From: an uncultured Leucobacter sp. | Lineage (GTDB): Bacteria > Actinomycetota > Actinomycetes > Actinomycetales > Microbacteriaceae | Length of the DNA stretch: 61,639 nt | Reading direction: 5' to 3' | NCBI GenBank assembly: GCA_937967375.1 | Contig: CALCJF010000029.1 | Location: forward strand, 1 to 61,639 | Shown here: positions 17,274 to 26,048 of the stretch, in pieces | Position numbering within the stretch: position 1 is the stretch's first letter | Layout of the letters: each line of letters opens with the position of its first letter | Program-made: the position numbers and the translations under genes | The notes under the pieces: generated by a model | What the model saw: only the letters and a program-made list of their open reading frames with translations | What the model was told of the DNA's origin: nothing | The model's database searches: none

Positions 17274-17290
17274 CCAAAGGCGGTGGCGCG

Positions 17291-20200
17291 TTGCAAACCA
17301 ACGAAGTGACTCTGAACCCTGTCGAGGCTCGATACCTCGATGCTTCTTGTCGCGTGTTGATGACCGGTGTGCAGGCCCTCGCGCGCGTGCCGCTCGATCG
17401 CGCACGCCTCGACGCGGCCGCGGGGCTACGCACGGCGAGTTTCATCAGCGGTTACGAGGGATCGCCACTGGGCGGCTACGACCTCGAGCTTGGGCGGCAG
17501 CGCAAACTGCTCGATGAGCACCGCGTGCACTTCGAGCCGGGCCTGAATGAAGAGGCCGCGACGATGGCGGTGCAGGGCACGCAGCTGATTCATGAACTGC
17601 GGCCTACCGTCGACGGCGTCGTCGGGTACTGGTACGGCAAGGCTCCTGGGCTCGATCGCGCGGCCGATGCGTTTCGCCACGCGAATCTGATGGGCACGCA
17701 CCCTGCGGGTGGCGCGGTCGCTTTCGTTGGCGACGATCCTGCGGCGAAGTCCTCGAGCGTGCCGTGCGCCTCAGAGCATGCGCTCGCCGATCTGATGATG
17801 CCGATCCTCTACCCCTGCGATGCTGCCGAGGTGCTCGAGCTCGGTCGACACGCAGTCGCGATGTCGCGCGCGAGCGGGCTGTGGTCTTCGATGAAGATCG
17901 TGACGTCGGTAGCCGATGGCTCGACCACGGTCGATCTCGAGGCGGGCGACACGTTTGCTCCGGTGCTGCCCTATGGTGCGGGCCTGCACGAGCCCACCTC
18001 GCGCCTGCTGCAGCCAACGCTCGGCCCGCTCGAGCGCGACATGCTCTCGACGCGCATGCGCATTGTGCGGGAGTACATCGAGTTGAACGATCTGAACCGC
18101 ACGGTGCGACGCAGCGCCAGCGATAAGATCGGCATCGTCACGGCCGGCACCGGCTACCTCGACACGATGGAAGCGCTCGAGACGCTCGGCTTCGGAACAG
18201 GCCAGGGTATCGGTGACGAAGCGGGTGAGAACGCATCGACCGTTCGCGTGCTGAAGCTCGGCGTGGTGTGGCCGCTGTCGTCGAAGCAGATTCGGGACTT
18301 CGCGGAGGGGCTCGAGACCATCGTCGTAGTTGAAGAGAAGCGTGCGTTCATCGAAGCCCAGGTCAAAGAGCTGCTCTACGACGCGCCCGAGCGCCCCACC
18401 ATCGTCGGCAAGCGCGATCAGGAGGGGCGTGAGCTCTTCGCGGCGCACGGCGAGCTCGTGGCTGACAGCGTGACGAAGGCGCTTGCGACGCAGCTCGCGG
18501 CGCTGCCCGAGGCGCCGGGGGTGACGCGCTGGCTCGAAAGCCGGAGGAACAGCCTTGGCGAGCGCATCTACCTGCCGCTCGCGCAACGCACTCCCTACTT
18601 CTGCTCCGGTTGCCCGCACAACAGCTCGACGAAGCCGCAGACCGATTCGGCGTTCGGCGCGGGCATCGGCTGCCACGCGATGGTGTTGCTGATGGACGAG
18701 AAGCAGGTCGGCGATGTCGTCGGCCTCACTCAGATGGGTGGCGAGGGCACGCAGTGGATCGGTATGTCGCACTTCGTCGAGAATGGCCACTTTGTGCAGA
18801 ATCTCGGTGATGGCACTTACCACCACTCGGGTAGCCTCGCGATTCGAGCATCGGTCGCGGCGAAGACGAACATCACCTATCGCATTCTCTATAACTCGAC
18901 CGTTGCGATGACCGGCGGTCAAGATGCGGTCGGGCAGATGACGATTCCCGAGATGGTTGGTGAGCTGCAGGCCGAGGGCGTCGCGAGAATCATCGTGACG
19001 AGTGACGAGCCTCGCGCGCTGAAGAAGCAACGCATGCCAGGTGGTGTCGAAGTCTGGCCGCGAGATCGACTGGGCGAGGCGCAGGAGATTCTCGCGAGGA
19101 TCCCCGGCACGACCGTGCTCATTCACGAGCAGGAGTGTGCGACCGAGCTGCGCCGCAAGCGCAAGCGCGGGCTCGCAAAGAAGCCCGAAGAGTTCGTCAT
19201 GATCAACGAGCGCATCTGCGAGGGCTGCGGCGACTGCGGCGAGAAGTCGAACTGCCTCTCAGTACAGCCTGTCGACACCGAGTTCGGGCGCAAAACCCGC
19301 ATTCATCAGAGCTCATGCAACGTCGACAAGAGCTGCCTCGACGGCGATTGCCCGGCGTTTGTTACGGTGCGTCCGGGCGAGAAGAAAGGGCGGGCAGCAG
19401 GTCTTTCCGATCTTGAACTCTCCGATCTGCCCGCACCGCAGGCATCGAGCGGTCAGTCGCACCGTATTCGCCTCATGGGCATTGGCGGCACCGGCGTCGT
19501 CACCACGTCGCAGCTGCTCGCAACGGCGGCCGTGATCTCGGGCCGCTACGTGCGCACCCTCGACCGCACGGGCCTCGCCCAGAAGGGTGGCGCGGTGGTC
19601 TCTGACCTGGTGATCGAGCCTGCTCCCTTCGCTGCTGGCAACAGCATCGGCGACGGTAGCTGCGATCTCTACCTCGGCTACGACCTGCTGGTGGCCGCCG
19701 ACCCAAAGAATACTTCGGCGCTCGCGCCCGACGCGACGGCGATCGTCTCGACCTCGGTCGTGCCGACCGGCGCAATGGTCAGCGATGTGCGTGTCACCTT
19801 CCCTGAAGTTCAGGGCACCCTCGAGCGGGTCACCGACCGGGTGGCCGATGGCAACTGCGTTCCACTTGACCTGCGACACTACGCCGAGGGTCTCTTCGGT
19901 TCGGAGCAGATGGGCAATATGTTCATGCTCGGGATGGCGGTGCAGCTCGGCGCACTCAGCTTGCTGCCCGAAGCGATTGAAGAGGCGATCGGGCTCAACG
20001 GTGTCGCGGTCGGCCGCAACCTGCAGGCGTTCAGGCGCGGGCGCCAGTACGTCGCCGACAAGCGTGCGCTTGATGCCACGCTGCGTGAGCTCGCCGGTGA
20101 GCATGCGGCCGCCGAGCACGTGACCAGCCGTATCGTCGGCGCCGACCCGGGGTCGGAACTCGAACGGATCGTCGCGGTTCGCCGCGCAGAGCTGGTCGCC

Positions 20201-20818
20201 TACCAGAATGAGCGTTACGCGGCCCGCTATGAACAGCTTGTCGAAGAGGCGCGCCGTTCAGAGGCCGCACTCGCAGGCAGTGATGAGCACGCGGGTGCTC
20301 CGTTTGCCGAGGCGGTCGCGGTCGCGCTGCACAAGCTGATGGCCTACAAAGACGAGTACGAGGTCGCGCGCCTCGCCCTCGACCCGCAGATGAGCGACGA
20401 GATCACCCAGCAGTTCGGCGAGGGTGCGAAGGTGCAGTGGCGCCTGCACCCGCCGACTCTGAAAGCGATGGGTCTGAAACATAAGATTCGCCTCGGAGCA
20501 TGGTTTCGCCCGGCATTCATGATGCTTCGCACACTCAAGGGCTTGCGCGGCACCCCGTTCGACATCTTCGGCTACGACAAGATGCGCAGGCTCGAGCGTG
20601 ACCTCATTGTCGACTACACCAATACGGTGCGGGGGATCCTCGGCTCTCTGAACGCCGAGAACCTCGAAACCGCAACTGTCATTGCGGCGCTGCCAGACGT
20701 GATTCGCGGCTACGAAGACGTGAAGCTGCGTAACGTGCAGCTGTACCGGGAGCAGCTTGCCGAGTTGGAACAGGAGTTTGCGCAGCACTCGCACAGTAGC
20801 CACACATCAGCTTCATAG
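17291..20818 (+). CDS. Indolepyruvate:ferredoxin oxidoreductase family protein (fused subunits)
   Basis: Single-chain 2-oxoacid:ferredoxin oxidoreductase, 1175 aa, expected to convert aryl- or branched 2-oxoacids from amino-acid transamination to acyl-CoA with reduction of ferredoxin. Order: N-terminal pyrimidine/core region; TPP-binding part with CSGCPHNSSTKP (~438) and GGEGTQWIG; a ferredoxin-like cysteine segment CEGCGDCGEKSNC (~644) and a CLDGDCPAF; then the gamma-type domain beginning MGIGGTGVVTTSQLL (~728); and a C-terminal DUF6537-like region. I take the TTG at 17291, which has AAAGG about nine bases upstream. The divergent Lrp gene is the obvious regulator. The exact substrate cannot be read from sequence. 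Confidence 0.87.
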   Translation: MQTNEVTLNPVEARYLDASCRVLMTGVQALARVPLDRARLDAAAGLRTASFISGYEGSPLGGYDLELGRQRKLLDEHRVHFEPGLNEEAATMAVQGTQLIHELRPTVDGVVGYWYGKAPGLDRAADAFRHANLMGTHPAGGAVAFVGDDPAAKSSSVPCASEHALADLMMPILYPCDAAEVLELGRHAVAMSRASGLWSSMKIVTSVADGSTTVDLEAGDTFAPVLPYGAGLHEPTSRLLQPTLGPLERDMLSTRMRIVREYIELNDLNRTVRRSASDKIGIVTAGTGYLDTMEALETLGFGTGQGIGDEAGENASTVRVLKLGVVWPLSSKQIRDFAEGLETIVVVEEKRAFIEAQVKELLYDAPERPTIVGKRDQEGRELFAAHGELVADSVTKALATQLAALPEAPGVTRWLESRRNSLGERIYLPLAQRTPYFCSGCPHNSSTKPQTDSAFGAGIGCHAMVLLMDEKQVGDVVGLTQMGGEGTQWIGMSHFVENGHFVQNLGDGTYHHSGSLAIRASVAAKTNITYRILYNSTVAMTGGQDAVGQMTIPEMVGELQAEGVARIIVTSDEPRALKKQRMPGGVEVWPRDRLGEAQEILARIPGTTVLIHEQECATELRRKRKRGLAKKPEEFVMINERICEGCGDCGEKSNCLSVQPVDTEFGRKTRIHQSSCNVDKSCLDGDCPAFVTVRPGEKKGRAAGLSDLELSDLPAPQASSGQSHRIRLMGIGGTGVVTTSQLLATAAVISGRYVRTLDRTGLAQKGGAVVSDLVIEPAPFAAGNSIGDGSCDLYLGYDLLVAADPKNTSALAPDATAIVSTSVVPTGAMVSDVRVTFPEVQGTLERVTDRVADGNCVPLDLRHYAEGLFGSEQMGNMFMLGMAVQLGALSLLPEAIEEAIGLNGVAVGRNLQAFRRGRQYVADKRALDATLRELAGEHAAAEHVTSRIVGADPGSELERIVAVRRAELVAYQNERYAARYEQLVEEARRSEAALAGSDEHAGAPFAEAVAVALHKLMAYKDEYEVARLALDPQMSDEITQQFGEGAKVQWRLHPPTLKAMGLKHKIRLGAWFRPAFMMLRTLKGLRGTPFDIFGYDKMRRLERDLIVDYTNTVRGILGSLNAENLETATVIAALPDVIRGYEDVKLRNVQLYREQLAELEQEFAQHSHSSHTSAS

Positions 20819-20860
20819 GAATGCCCGCCAACCTGGAAACACGAGAAAGGCGGACACCCC

Positions 20861-22372
20861 GTGACTACGACCCCAGACCCCGAGCAGACCCCGGAGCAGG
20901 CTCCGCAGCAAGACGCCTCGCATCAGGATGCCCCGCAGTTCACTCAGCCGACCGTGCAGTTGCCCGATACCGCTCCGCAGGCTCCGTTCGTAGCCCCACA
21001 GGCTCCGTACGTCGCGGCACAGACGCCGTATCAGGCGGCGGGCTACGCGACGCCAGCCGAGCCTGTCGCTGCCGAGATTCCCGCAGCGTTTCAGGCTCCA
21101 GTGGCGACGGCCGAGGCTCATACCGAACCGAGCCAGACCAAGTCGCGGGCAGGTGTGTTCTTCGCGGGTATCGCTATCGGTGCGGTCGTCGCGGGTATCG
21201 TCGGCGGCGGGGCGGGCGCGCTCGTCGCTGCGAACACACAGCCAGCGGCGATCTCGCAGCCGCAGACCAGCGGAAGGGTGACGCTGAACAACCTCGACTC
21301 GGCAACCAATGTGTCTGGAGTAGCGCTCGCTGCGACCCCGAGTGTGGTGACCCTCGAGGTCACCGGTTCGAACGCCGCGGGGTCGGGCTCGGGTGTTATC
21401 TACAGCAAAGACGGCTACATCGTGACGAACGCGCATGTGGTGACGCTCGACGGTGAGGCCGGGTCTGACCCAGAGATTCGAGTCTGGCTGAGCGACGGTC
21501 GAATTCTCGACGGCACGCTCGTCGGCACCGATCCTTTTGCCGATCTCGCGGTGGTGAAAGTCGAAGCAGACGATCTCGTACCGATCGAGGTCGCCGACTC
21601 ATCCGAGATCAACGTGGGCGATCTCGCGGTTGCCATCGGCGCGCCGCTGAACCTGTCGAACACGGTGACGAGCGGCGTGGTCAGCGCGCTGAACCGCGGC
21701 ATCGCGGTGGGTAGCCCGATCCTTCCCAAAGATTCCAGCGACGAACAGACGCAGCCGCAGCCTGACCAGGGCAATGGGTTCCCGTGGTTCAAGTTCGGGG
21801 ACCCGAACGAGAACCAGGGCGAGAGCCAGGCACCTCAGCAGCAACAGCAGGCCTCTGCGACCCAGGTGACCCTGCCCGTGATTCAGACCGACGCGTCGAT
21901 CAACCCGGGCAACTCTGGAGGCGCGCTGCTCAACGCAAATGCCGAGCTCATCGGAATCAACGTGGCCATCGCCTCGAACGGCGGAGACTCAAGCACTGCT
22001 GGCAGCGACGGCCTCGGCTTCGCGATTCCGGTGAACATGGTGACCCGTGTTGCTGACGCGCTGATCGCCGGCGAGCGCCCCTCGCACGGCATGCTCGGCA
22101 TCGGGGTCAACGACTCGTCGGCAGACACCGACGCAGACCGCAACGTGGCCGGCGGCCTCATCAGCGAACTCGTGAAGGGCGGCCCCGCCGCTGCGGCCGG
22201 GCTCAAGGTGGGCGACGTGATCACTGCAGTCGACGGTGTTCCCGCAGACTCGGGCACCTCGGTGTCTGCGCTCGTTCGCATGCACGAGGGTGGCGACAAG
22301 GTGACCATCACCTACAGTCGCGACGGCAAGGTGGGCGAAGCCGAAGTTACGCTCGGCACGCTCGAGTGGTGA
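20861..22372 (+). CDS. S1C (HtrA/DegP-like) membrane-anchored serine protease with PDZ domain
   Basis: Envelope quality-control protease, 503 aa. A cytoplasmic Pro/Gln/Ala-rich N-terminus (~1-95) leads to one transmembrane helix (~103-125). The trypsin-like domain follows, with catalytic His in VTNAHVV (~191), Asp in DPFADLAVV (~227) and Ser in NPGNSGGAL (~350). The C-terminal ~100 residues form a PDZ domain (LGIGVND, GPAAAAGLKVGDVI). A Gln/Asp/Pro-rich linker of ~45 residues sits between Asp and Ser, longer than in most relatives. GTG start with GAAAGG 11 bases upstream. It lies 42 bp after the oxidoreductase, possibly by read-through. Confidence 0.9.
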   Translation: MTTTPDPEQTPEQAPQQDASHQDAPQFTQPTVQLPDTAPQAPFVAPQAPYVAAQTPYQAAGYATPAEPVAAEIPAAFQAPVATAEAHTEPSQTKSRAGVFFAGIAIGAVVAGIVGGGAGALVAANTQPAAISQPQTSGRVTLNNLDSATNVSGVALAATPSVVTLEVTGSNAAGSGSGVIYSKDGYIVTNAHVVTLDGEAGSDPEIRVWLSDGRILDGTLVGTDPFADLAVVKVEADDLVPIEVADSSEINVGDLAVAIGAPLNLSNTVTSGVVSALNRGIAVGSPILPKDSSDEQTQPQPDQGNGFPWFKFGDPNENQGESQAPQQQQQASATQVTLPVIQTDASINPGNSGGALLNANAELIGINVAIASNGGDSSTAGSDGLGFAIPVNMVTRVADALIAGERPSHGMLGIGVNDSSADTDADRNVAGGLISELVKGGPAAAAGLKVGDVITAVDGVPADSGTSVSALVRMHEGGDKVTITYSRDGKVGEAEVTLGTLEW

Positions 22373-22480
22373 TCGCTCGCTCGCTGGGCGGCGCCACCGT
22401 GCCGCCCGCGGGCAACGTTCGCTGGCCCTGAGCGAGCTCCTCTCTCACCCCATCCCCGATTCTCCCCTTACCCCGCAGAG

Positions 22481-22531
22481 ACAGCCAGTAGGTGTCGCCC
22501 AGCCCCCTTTCGGGCGACACCTACTGGCTGT
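22481..22531. terminator. Perfect 20-bp hairpin after the protease gene
   Basis: Bases 22481-22500 pair perfectly with 22512-22531 around an 11-nt loop. Only a short T run follows, so termination would rely mainly on stem strength. It separates the protease (ends 22372) from the wall-polymer cluster (starts 22572). The rest of this 199-bp gap holds a pyrimidine-rich stretch and a -10 element. Confidence 0.7.
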
Positions 22532-22557
22532 TTGCGGTGTTCGGGGAGCGCAGTGCC

Positions 22558-22565
22558 TATAGAGT
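22558..22565 (+). promoter_or_regulatory. -10 element (TATAGAGT), leaderless start
   Basis: TATAGAGT ends six bases before the GTG at 22572, leaving no room for a ribosome-binding site. Confidence 0.5.
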
Positions 22566-22571
22566 GGCCGG

Positions 22572-24929
22572 GTGAGTTCTGGGCGATTCGAGTTTGCGAA
22601 CGGTAACCTGCAAAAACTGCTCTCGGTGCCGAAGTATGTGCTGTCGGCGCTGTTCGCGCTGTTCGTGCCCCGCGACGGTCTGCGATGGGCATTCGGCAGC
22701 GGCATCGGCGTGGGTGAAGGCGCCCTCGAAGTTGCGCGCGCGCTGCGAGACGATGACCCAGCCGCCCGCATCTCCTGGCTCGTCTCGAGCGAAGCCGAGG
22801 CTGAGCTCGCCGCAGTCGAGGGCTTTGAATCCGTGCCGAAGCACGGCTGGGCAGGTTTCTGGGTGACGCTGCGCGCTGGCCAGATCGTGATCACGCACGG
22901 GCTCGGCGACGTCAATCGCTTCGGCATTTTCGGTGGGCGCATTGTCAATCTGATTCACGGGGCTCCGCTCAAGAAGCTGCACCTCGATTCGCCTGTGACC
23001 ACCTCGGTTGGCGGCCCGGCACCGCTGCGGGCGATCCTGCGCCGCATGTATTCGGCGGGCACGAAGCAGATCGCGCTCTATGTGGCAGGCTCGGTGACGG
23101 CAGCCGAACGCTTGCGCTCGGCCTACCGCGTCGACCCGGGAAAGGTGCGCGTGCTGGGCGACCCGCGCGACGACAGTGTCTGCGCGCAGGCCGCGGACGC
23201 TCGACTTGCAGATGCCGCACGTGCCAAGGTGCGAGCGCTGCTCGGGCTGCCCGAAGACGAAGCCGGCGCGCGTGAGCCGCTAGTGCTGTACGCGCCGACT
23301 TGGCGCGACGGCGAGGCCGACCCCGCGCAGCCGACTGCATCAGAGGCCGAACACATCGCCGCAGCCCTCGAAACGCTCGGGGCGAGACTGCTCGTGCGAT
23401 CGCACCCGCTTGGTGAGGGCGCGTATGACGCGCTGATCGGGGACCGCGTGCAGCGCCTCGGCGCCGACCTCGTGCGCGACATCACCCCGCTGCTCGGCGC
23501 ATTCGACGCGGTGATCACCGACTACTCGTCGCTTGCCCTCGACTTCGCGCTGCTCGGCCGCCCCATCGTGTGGTTCGCTCCCGATCTCGATGCATACACC
23601 GCGAGCCGTGGCCTGTACGAGCCGCTCGAGGTTACCGCAGCCGGCCGCGTGCAGCGAAGCTGGGGCGACGCGGTAGACCGGCTGGCTGCTGTGCTGCCCG
23701 ACTCGCTTTCACGCAGGGTCGCTGAGGCCGACGCGCGCGCTCTCGCCGCCCAGTTTCACGCTTTTGCGCAGGGCGGTGCCGCGCGGCGCGTGATCGCAGA
23801 GATTCGCATGCTGGCTCTCAAGGACAAGGATCGCGTGCCCGCGGAAGCCGTGTTCTTCGAGAGCTTCTATGGCAAGCAGGTGAGCTGCAACCCGCTCGCG
23901 CTCGATCGCGAGATCGCCGCGCGGTTTCCCGATTTGCCGCGCTACTGGAGCGTCGCGAGCGAGCGCGTCGAGGTTCCGAGCGGCGCGATTCCCGTGCTCG
24001 TCGGATCACCCGACTGGTTCGCCGCGCGCCGCCAGGCCCAGCTGCTCGTGGTGAACGACTGGCTGCGCTATCGGTTCAAGCGCGCGAAGCACCAGACCGT
24101 GCTGCAGACCTGGCACGGCACCATGCTGAAGCACCTCGCGCTCGGCCGCCCGGGCGTGGGGCTGCGCACCCGGTTGGCGATTCGTCGCGAGAGTCGTCGC
24201 TGGAGCCTGATGCTGTCGCAGAACGCGCACTCTACGGGCCAGTTTCGCTCGAGCTATGCGTTTCACGGCGACATTCTCGAGACGGGCTACCCACGCGACG
24301 ACCGGCTTGCGACCGCGGTCGCGGGGGGCGAAAGGATCGCCATCGCCGTGGACGCAGCCAAACGTGCTTTGAGGGTGCCCGTCGAGAAGCGGGTGCTCGC
24401 CTACGTGCCGACCTGGCGCGACGGCGGCCAAACGGTGAATACGCTCGACGTGCACGCGCTTGCCGCTGAGCTCGGCGAGGAATGGGTGATCGTTGCTCGT
24501 GGGCACACGCGCAGCGCCGGCTCGTACACCGCCCCCTTACTCGGGCTTGGAGCAACTGCTCGCCAGGCCGTCGTCGACGCGTCGACACACCCCGACGTGA
24601 ACGACGTCATTCTCGCCGCAGACGTGCTCGTCACTGACTACTCGTCAGTGATGTTCGACGCGGCTGTGGCTCGTGTGCCGATGGTCTTCTTCGTTCCCGA
24701 TCTCGCCTCGTACCGCGACCGCGAGCGCGGCTTCACCTTCGACTTCGAGCAGACCGCGCCGGGCCCGCTGCTCACGACTCGGGCAGCGGTCGTCGAGTCA
24801 GTGCAGGCCGGGGTTCCGAAGGGCGAGGCGTATTCGGCGTGGTGCGAGCGATACGTTCCGCACGACGACGGGCACGCCGCATCGCGCGTGGTCGATGCGC
24901 TTGTGGCGCGAGGGGCGCTGGCGGGCTGA
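22572..24929 (+). CDS. Two-domain CDP-glycerol/ribitol-type glycerophosphotransferase
   Basis: Teichoic-acid-type polymerase or primase, 785 aa, made of two tandem TagF/TagB-like GT-B units. The N-terminal unit (~1-410) has VLYAPTWRDG and VITDYSSLALDFALLGRP. The C-terminal unit (~415-785) opens with the family signature FFESFYGKQVSCNP and continues with LQTWHGTMLKHL, SQNAHSTGQFRSSYAF, ETGYPRDD, AYVPTWRDGG and VTDYSSVMFDAA. The catalytic His in TWHGT and the TDYSS loops occur in the C-terminal unit, while the N-terminal unit lacks TWHGT, so only one unit may be catalytic. It would extend a glycerol- or ribitol-phosphate wall polymer at the inner membrane face. Confidence 0.85.
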   Translation: MSSGRFEFANGNLQKLLSVPKYVLSALFALFVPRDGLRWAFGSGIGVGEGALEVARALRDDDPAARISWLVSSEAEAELAAVEGFESVPKHGWAGFWVTLRAGQIVITHGLGDVNRFGIFGGRIVNLIHGAPLKKLHLDSPVTTSVGGPAPLRAILRRMYSAGTKQIALYVAGSVTAAERLRSAYRVDPGKVRVLGDPRDDSVCAQAADARLADAARAKVRALLGLPEDEAGAREPLVLYAPTWRDGEADPAQPTASEAEHIAAALETLGARLLVRSHPLGEGAYDALIGDRVQRLGADLVRDITPLLGAFDAVITDYSSLALDFALLGRPIVWFAPDLDAYTASRGLYEPLEVTAAGRVQRSWGDAVDRLAAVLPDSLSRRVAEADARALAAQFHAFAQGGAARRVIAEIRMLALKDKDRVPAEAVFFESFYGKQVSCNPLALDREIAARFPDLPRYWSVASERVEVPSGAIPVLVGSPDWFAARRQAQLLVVNDWLRYRFKRAKHQTVLQTWHGTMLKHLALGRPGVGLRTRLAIRRESRRWSLMLSQNAHSTGQFRSSYAFHGDILETGYPRDDRLATAVAGGERIAIAVDAAKRALRVPVEKRVLAYVPTWRDGGQTVNTLDVHALAAELGEEWVIVARGHTRSAGSYTAPLLGLGATARQAVVDASTHPDVNDVILAADVLVTDYSSVMFDAAVARVPMVFFVPDLASYRDRERGFTFDFEQTAPGPLLTTRAAVVESVQAGVPKGEAYSAWCERYVPHDDGHAASRVVDALVARGALAG

Positions 24930-24957
24930 AGCTACTGGCCGACTGAGCTGCCGGCTG

Positions 24958-26007
24958 CTACATGCGCGACTTGTCAACGGTGCGGCCCGCGCCACCGACT
25001 ATTCCGTAAAGAAAGCCAGTGCCCCAACTCAGGTGCATCGTGATGAGCGCCCAGAGACCGAGCAGGCGTTCGCGCACGCCGTGCAGGTCTGGCAATCGCG
25101 TGCAGGCGAACAGCACCGCCAGCGCGTACAGCAGGGGAGCCGCGTGCACGATCGACCACCATGCGGCGGCGCCCTGCAACGGCAATACCCCGCACAGCTG
25201 CAGCACGAGCACAATGAGGCTCAGCGCAAGCCCGAGCACCAGTGTGCCCGGCGCATAGAAGCGCCAAGGGGTCTCGCGCGGGTGTCGCTTCGTCAGCACC
25301 GCGCGCCAAGCGCCGGTCGCGAAGAATTGCTTTGCCAGGTCTCTGAAGCTCGCCCGGGGCCAGTACGTCACGCCGAGCGTCGGCTCGAACCAGACGAGAC
25401 CGCCCTCGCGCCTGATGCGCAGGTTGAGCTCCCAGTCTTCGCCGCGGCGAATGATTGGGTCATAGCCGCCCGCAGCGTCGATCGCCTCGCGGTGAAAAAT
25501 ACCGAGGTAGGCGCTCTCTGCCGGACCCGGTGTTCCATCGCCGTGGTAGGCGCCGCCACCGAGCCCGTACGGGCTGTTGTAGCCCGCCGCGATCGCGCGC
25601 TGCACCGGGCTGCGCCCGCCCGCGCGCATCACGCCGCCCACGTTGGCCGCACCCTCGCGCCGCAGCGCCTCGATTCCGCGACTCGTGTAGTCGGGCGTGA
25701 GCTCGCTGTGCGCATCGACGCGCACGACAACCGGGTGCACGCTCGCCGCGATCGCGAGATTCAGCCCGATCGGAATATCTCGCTCGGGGTTGGGAACGAG
25801 TGAGACCCGGGGATCCTCGGCTGCCATTTTCAACGCAATCTCGTCGGTACGATCGCTCGACGGACCAAGCGCGAGCACGATCTGCTTCTCGCCCGCGTAG
25901 TCTTGCGCGAGGATCGTTCGCACGGCGCTCTCGAGGTACCCCTCTTCGTTGAGCACGGGCATCACATAGCTCACGCCAGGGAGCTCGGGCAGGGGAGTCA
26001 GCAGCAC
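24958..26007 (-). CDS. Family 2 glycosyltransferase with C-terminal membrane helices
   Basis: GT-A transferase of ~349 aa. YVMPVLNEEGYLESAV opens the nucleotide-sugar domain, VVRVDAHSEL contains the DxD-like metal site, and RRGEDWELNLRIRREGG is the acceptor-side ED motif. Three hydrophobic segments (~237-260, 270-290 and near the end) anchor it in the membrane, as in ExoA-like succinoglycan transferases. The GTG at 26007 gives a natural start. On the minus strand CAGAAT lies six bases before it. It is divergent from the next gene by 41 bp and convergent with the polymerase. It probably decorates or builds the same wall polymer, sugar unknown. Confidence 0.8.
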   Translation of the reverse strand: MLLTPLPELPGVSYVMPVLNEEGYLESAVRTILAQDYAGEKQIVLALGPSSDRTDEIALKMAAEDPRVSLVPNPERDIPIGLNLAIAASVHPVVVRVDAHSELTPDYTSRGIEALRREGAANVGGVMRAGGRSPVQRAIAAGYNSPYGLGGGAYHGDGTPGPAESAYLGIFHREAIDAAGGYDPIIRRGEDWELNLRIRREGGLVWFEPTLGVTYWPRASFRDLAKQFFATGAWRAVLTKRHPRETPWRFYAPGTLVLGLALSLIVLVLQLCGVLPLQGAAAWWSIVHAAPLLYALAVLFACTRLPDLHGVRERLLGLWALITMHLSWGTGFLYGIVGGAGRTVDKSRM

Positions 26008-26036
26008 CCCATTATTCTGGCACGGGCACACTCGAA

Positions 26037-26042
26037 TAGGCT
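26037..26042 (+). promoter_or_regulatory. -10 element (TAGGCT), leaderless start
   Basis: TAGGCT ends six bases before the ATG at 26049. A weak TTCTGG at 26015-26020 could be its -35 element. Confidence 0.5.
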
Positions 26043-26048
26043 TGACGC

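Noticed and set aside
17771..19126. A 451-codon minus-strand frame inside the ferredoxin oxidoreductase gene
   Set aside because: The composition is Arg/His-rich in the manner of antisense frames, it has no motif, and the sense strand has strong TPP and Fe-S motifs.
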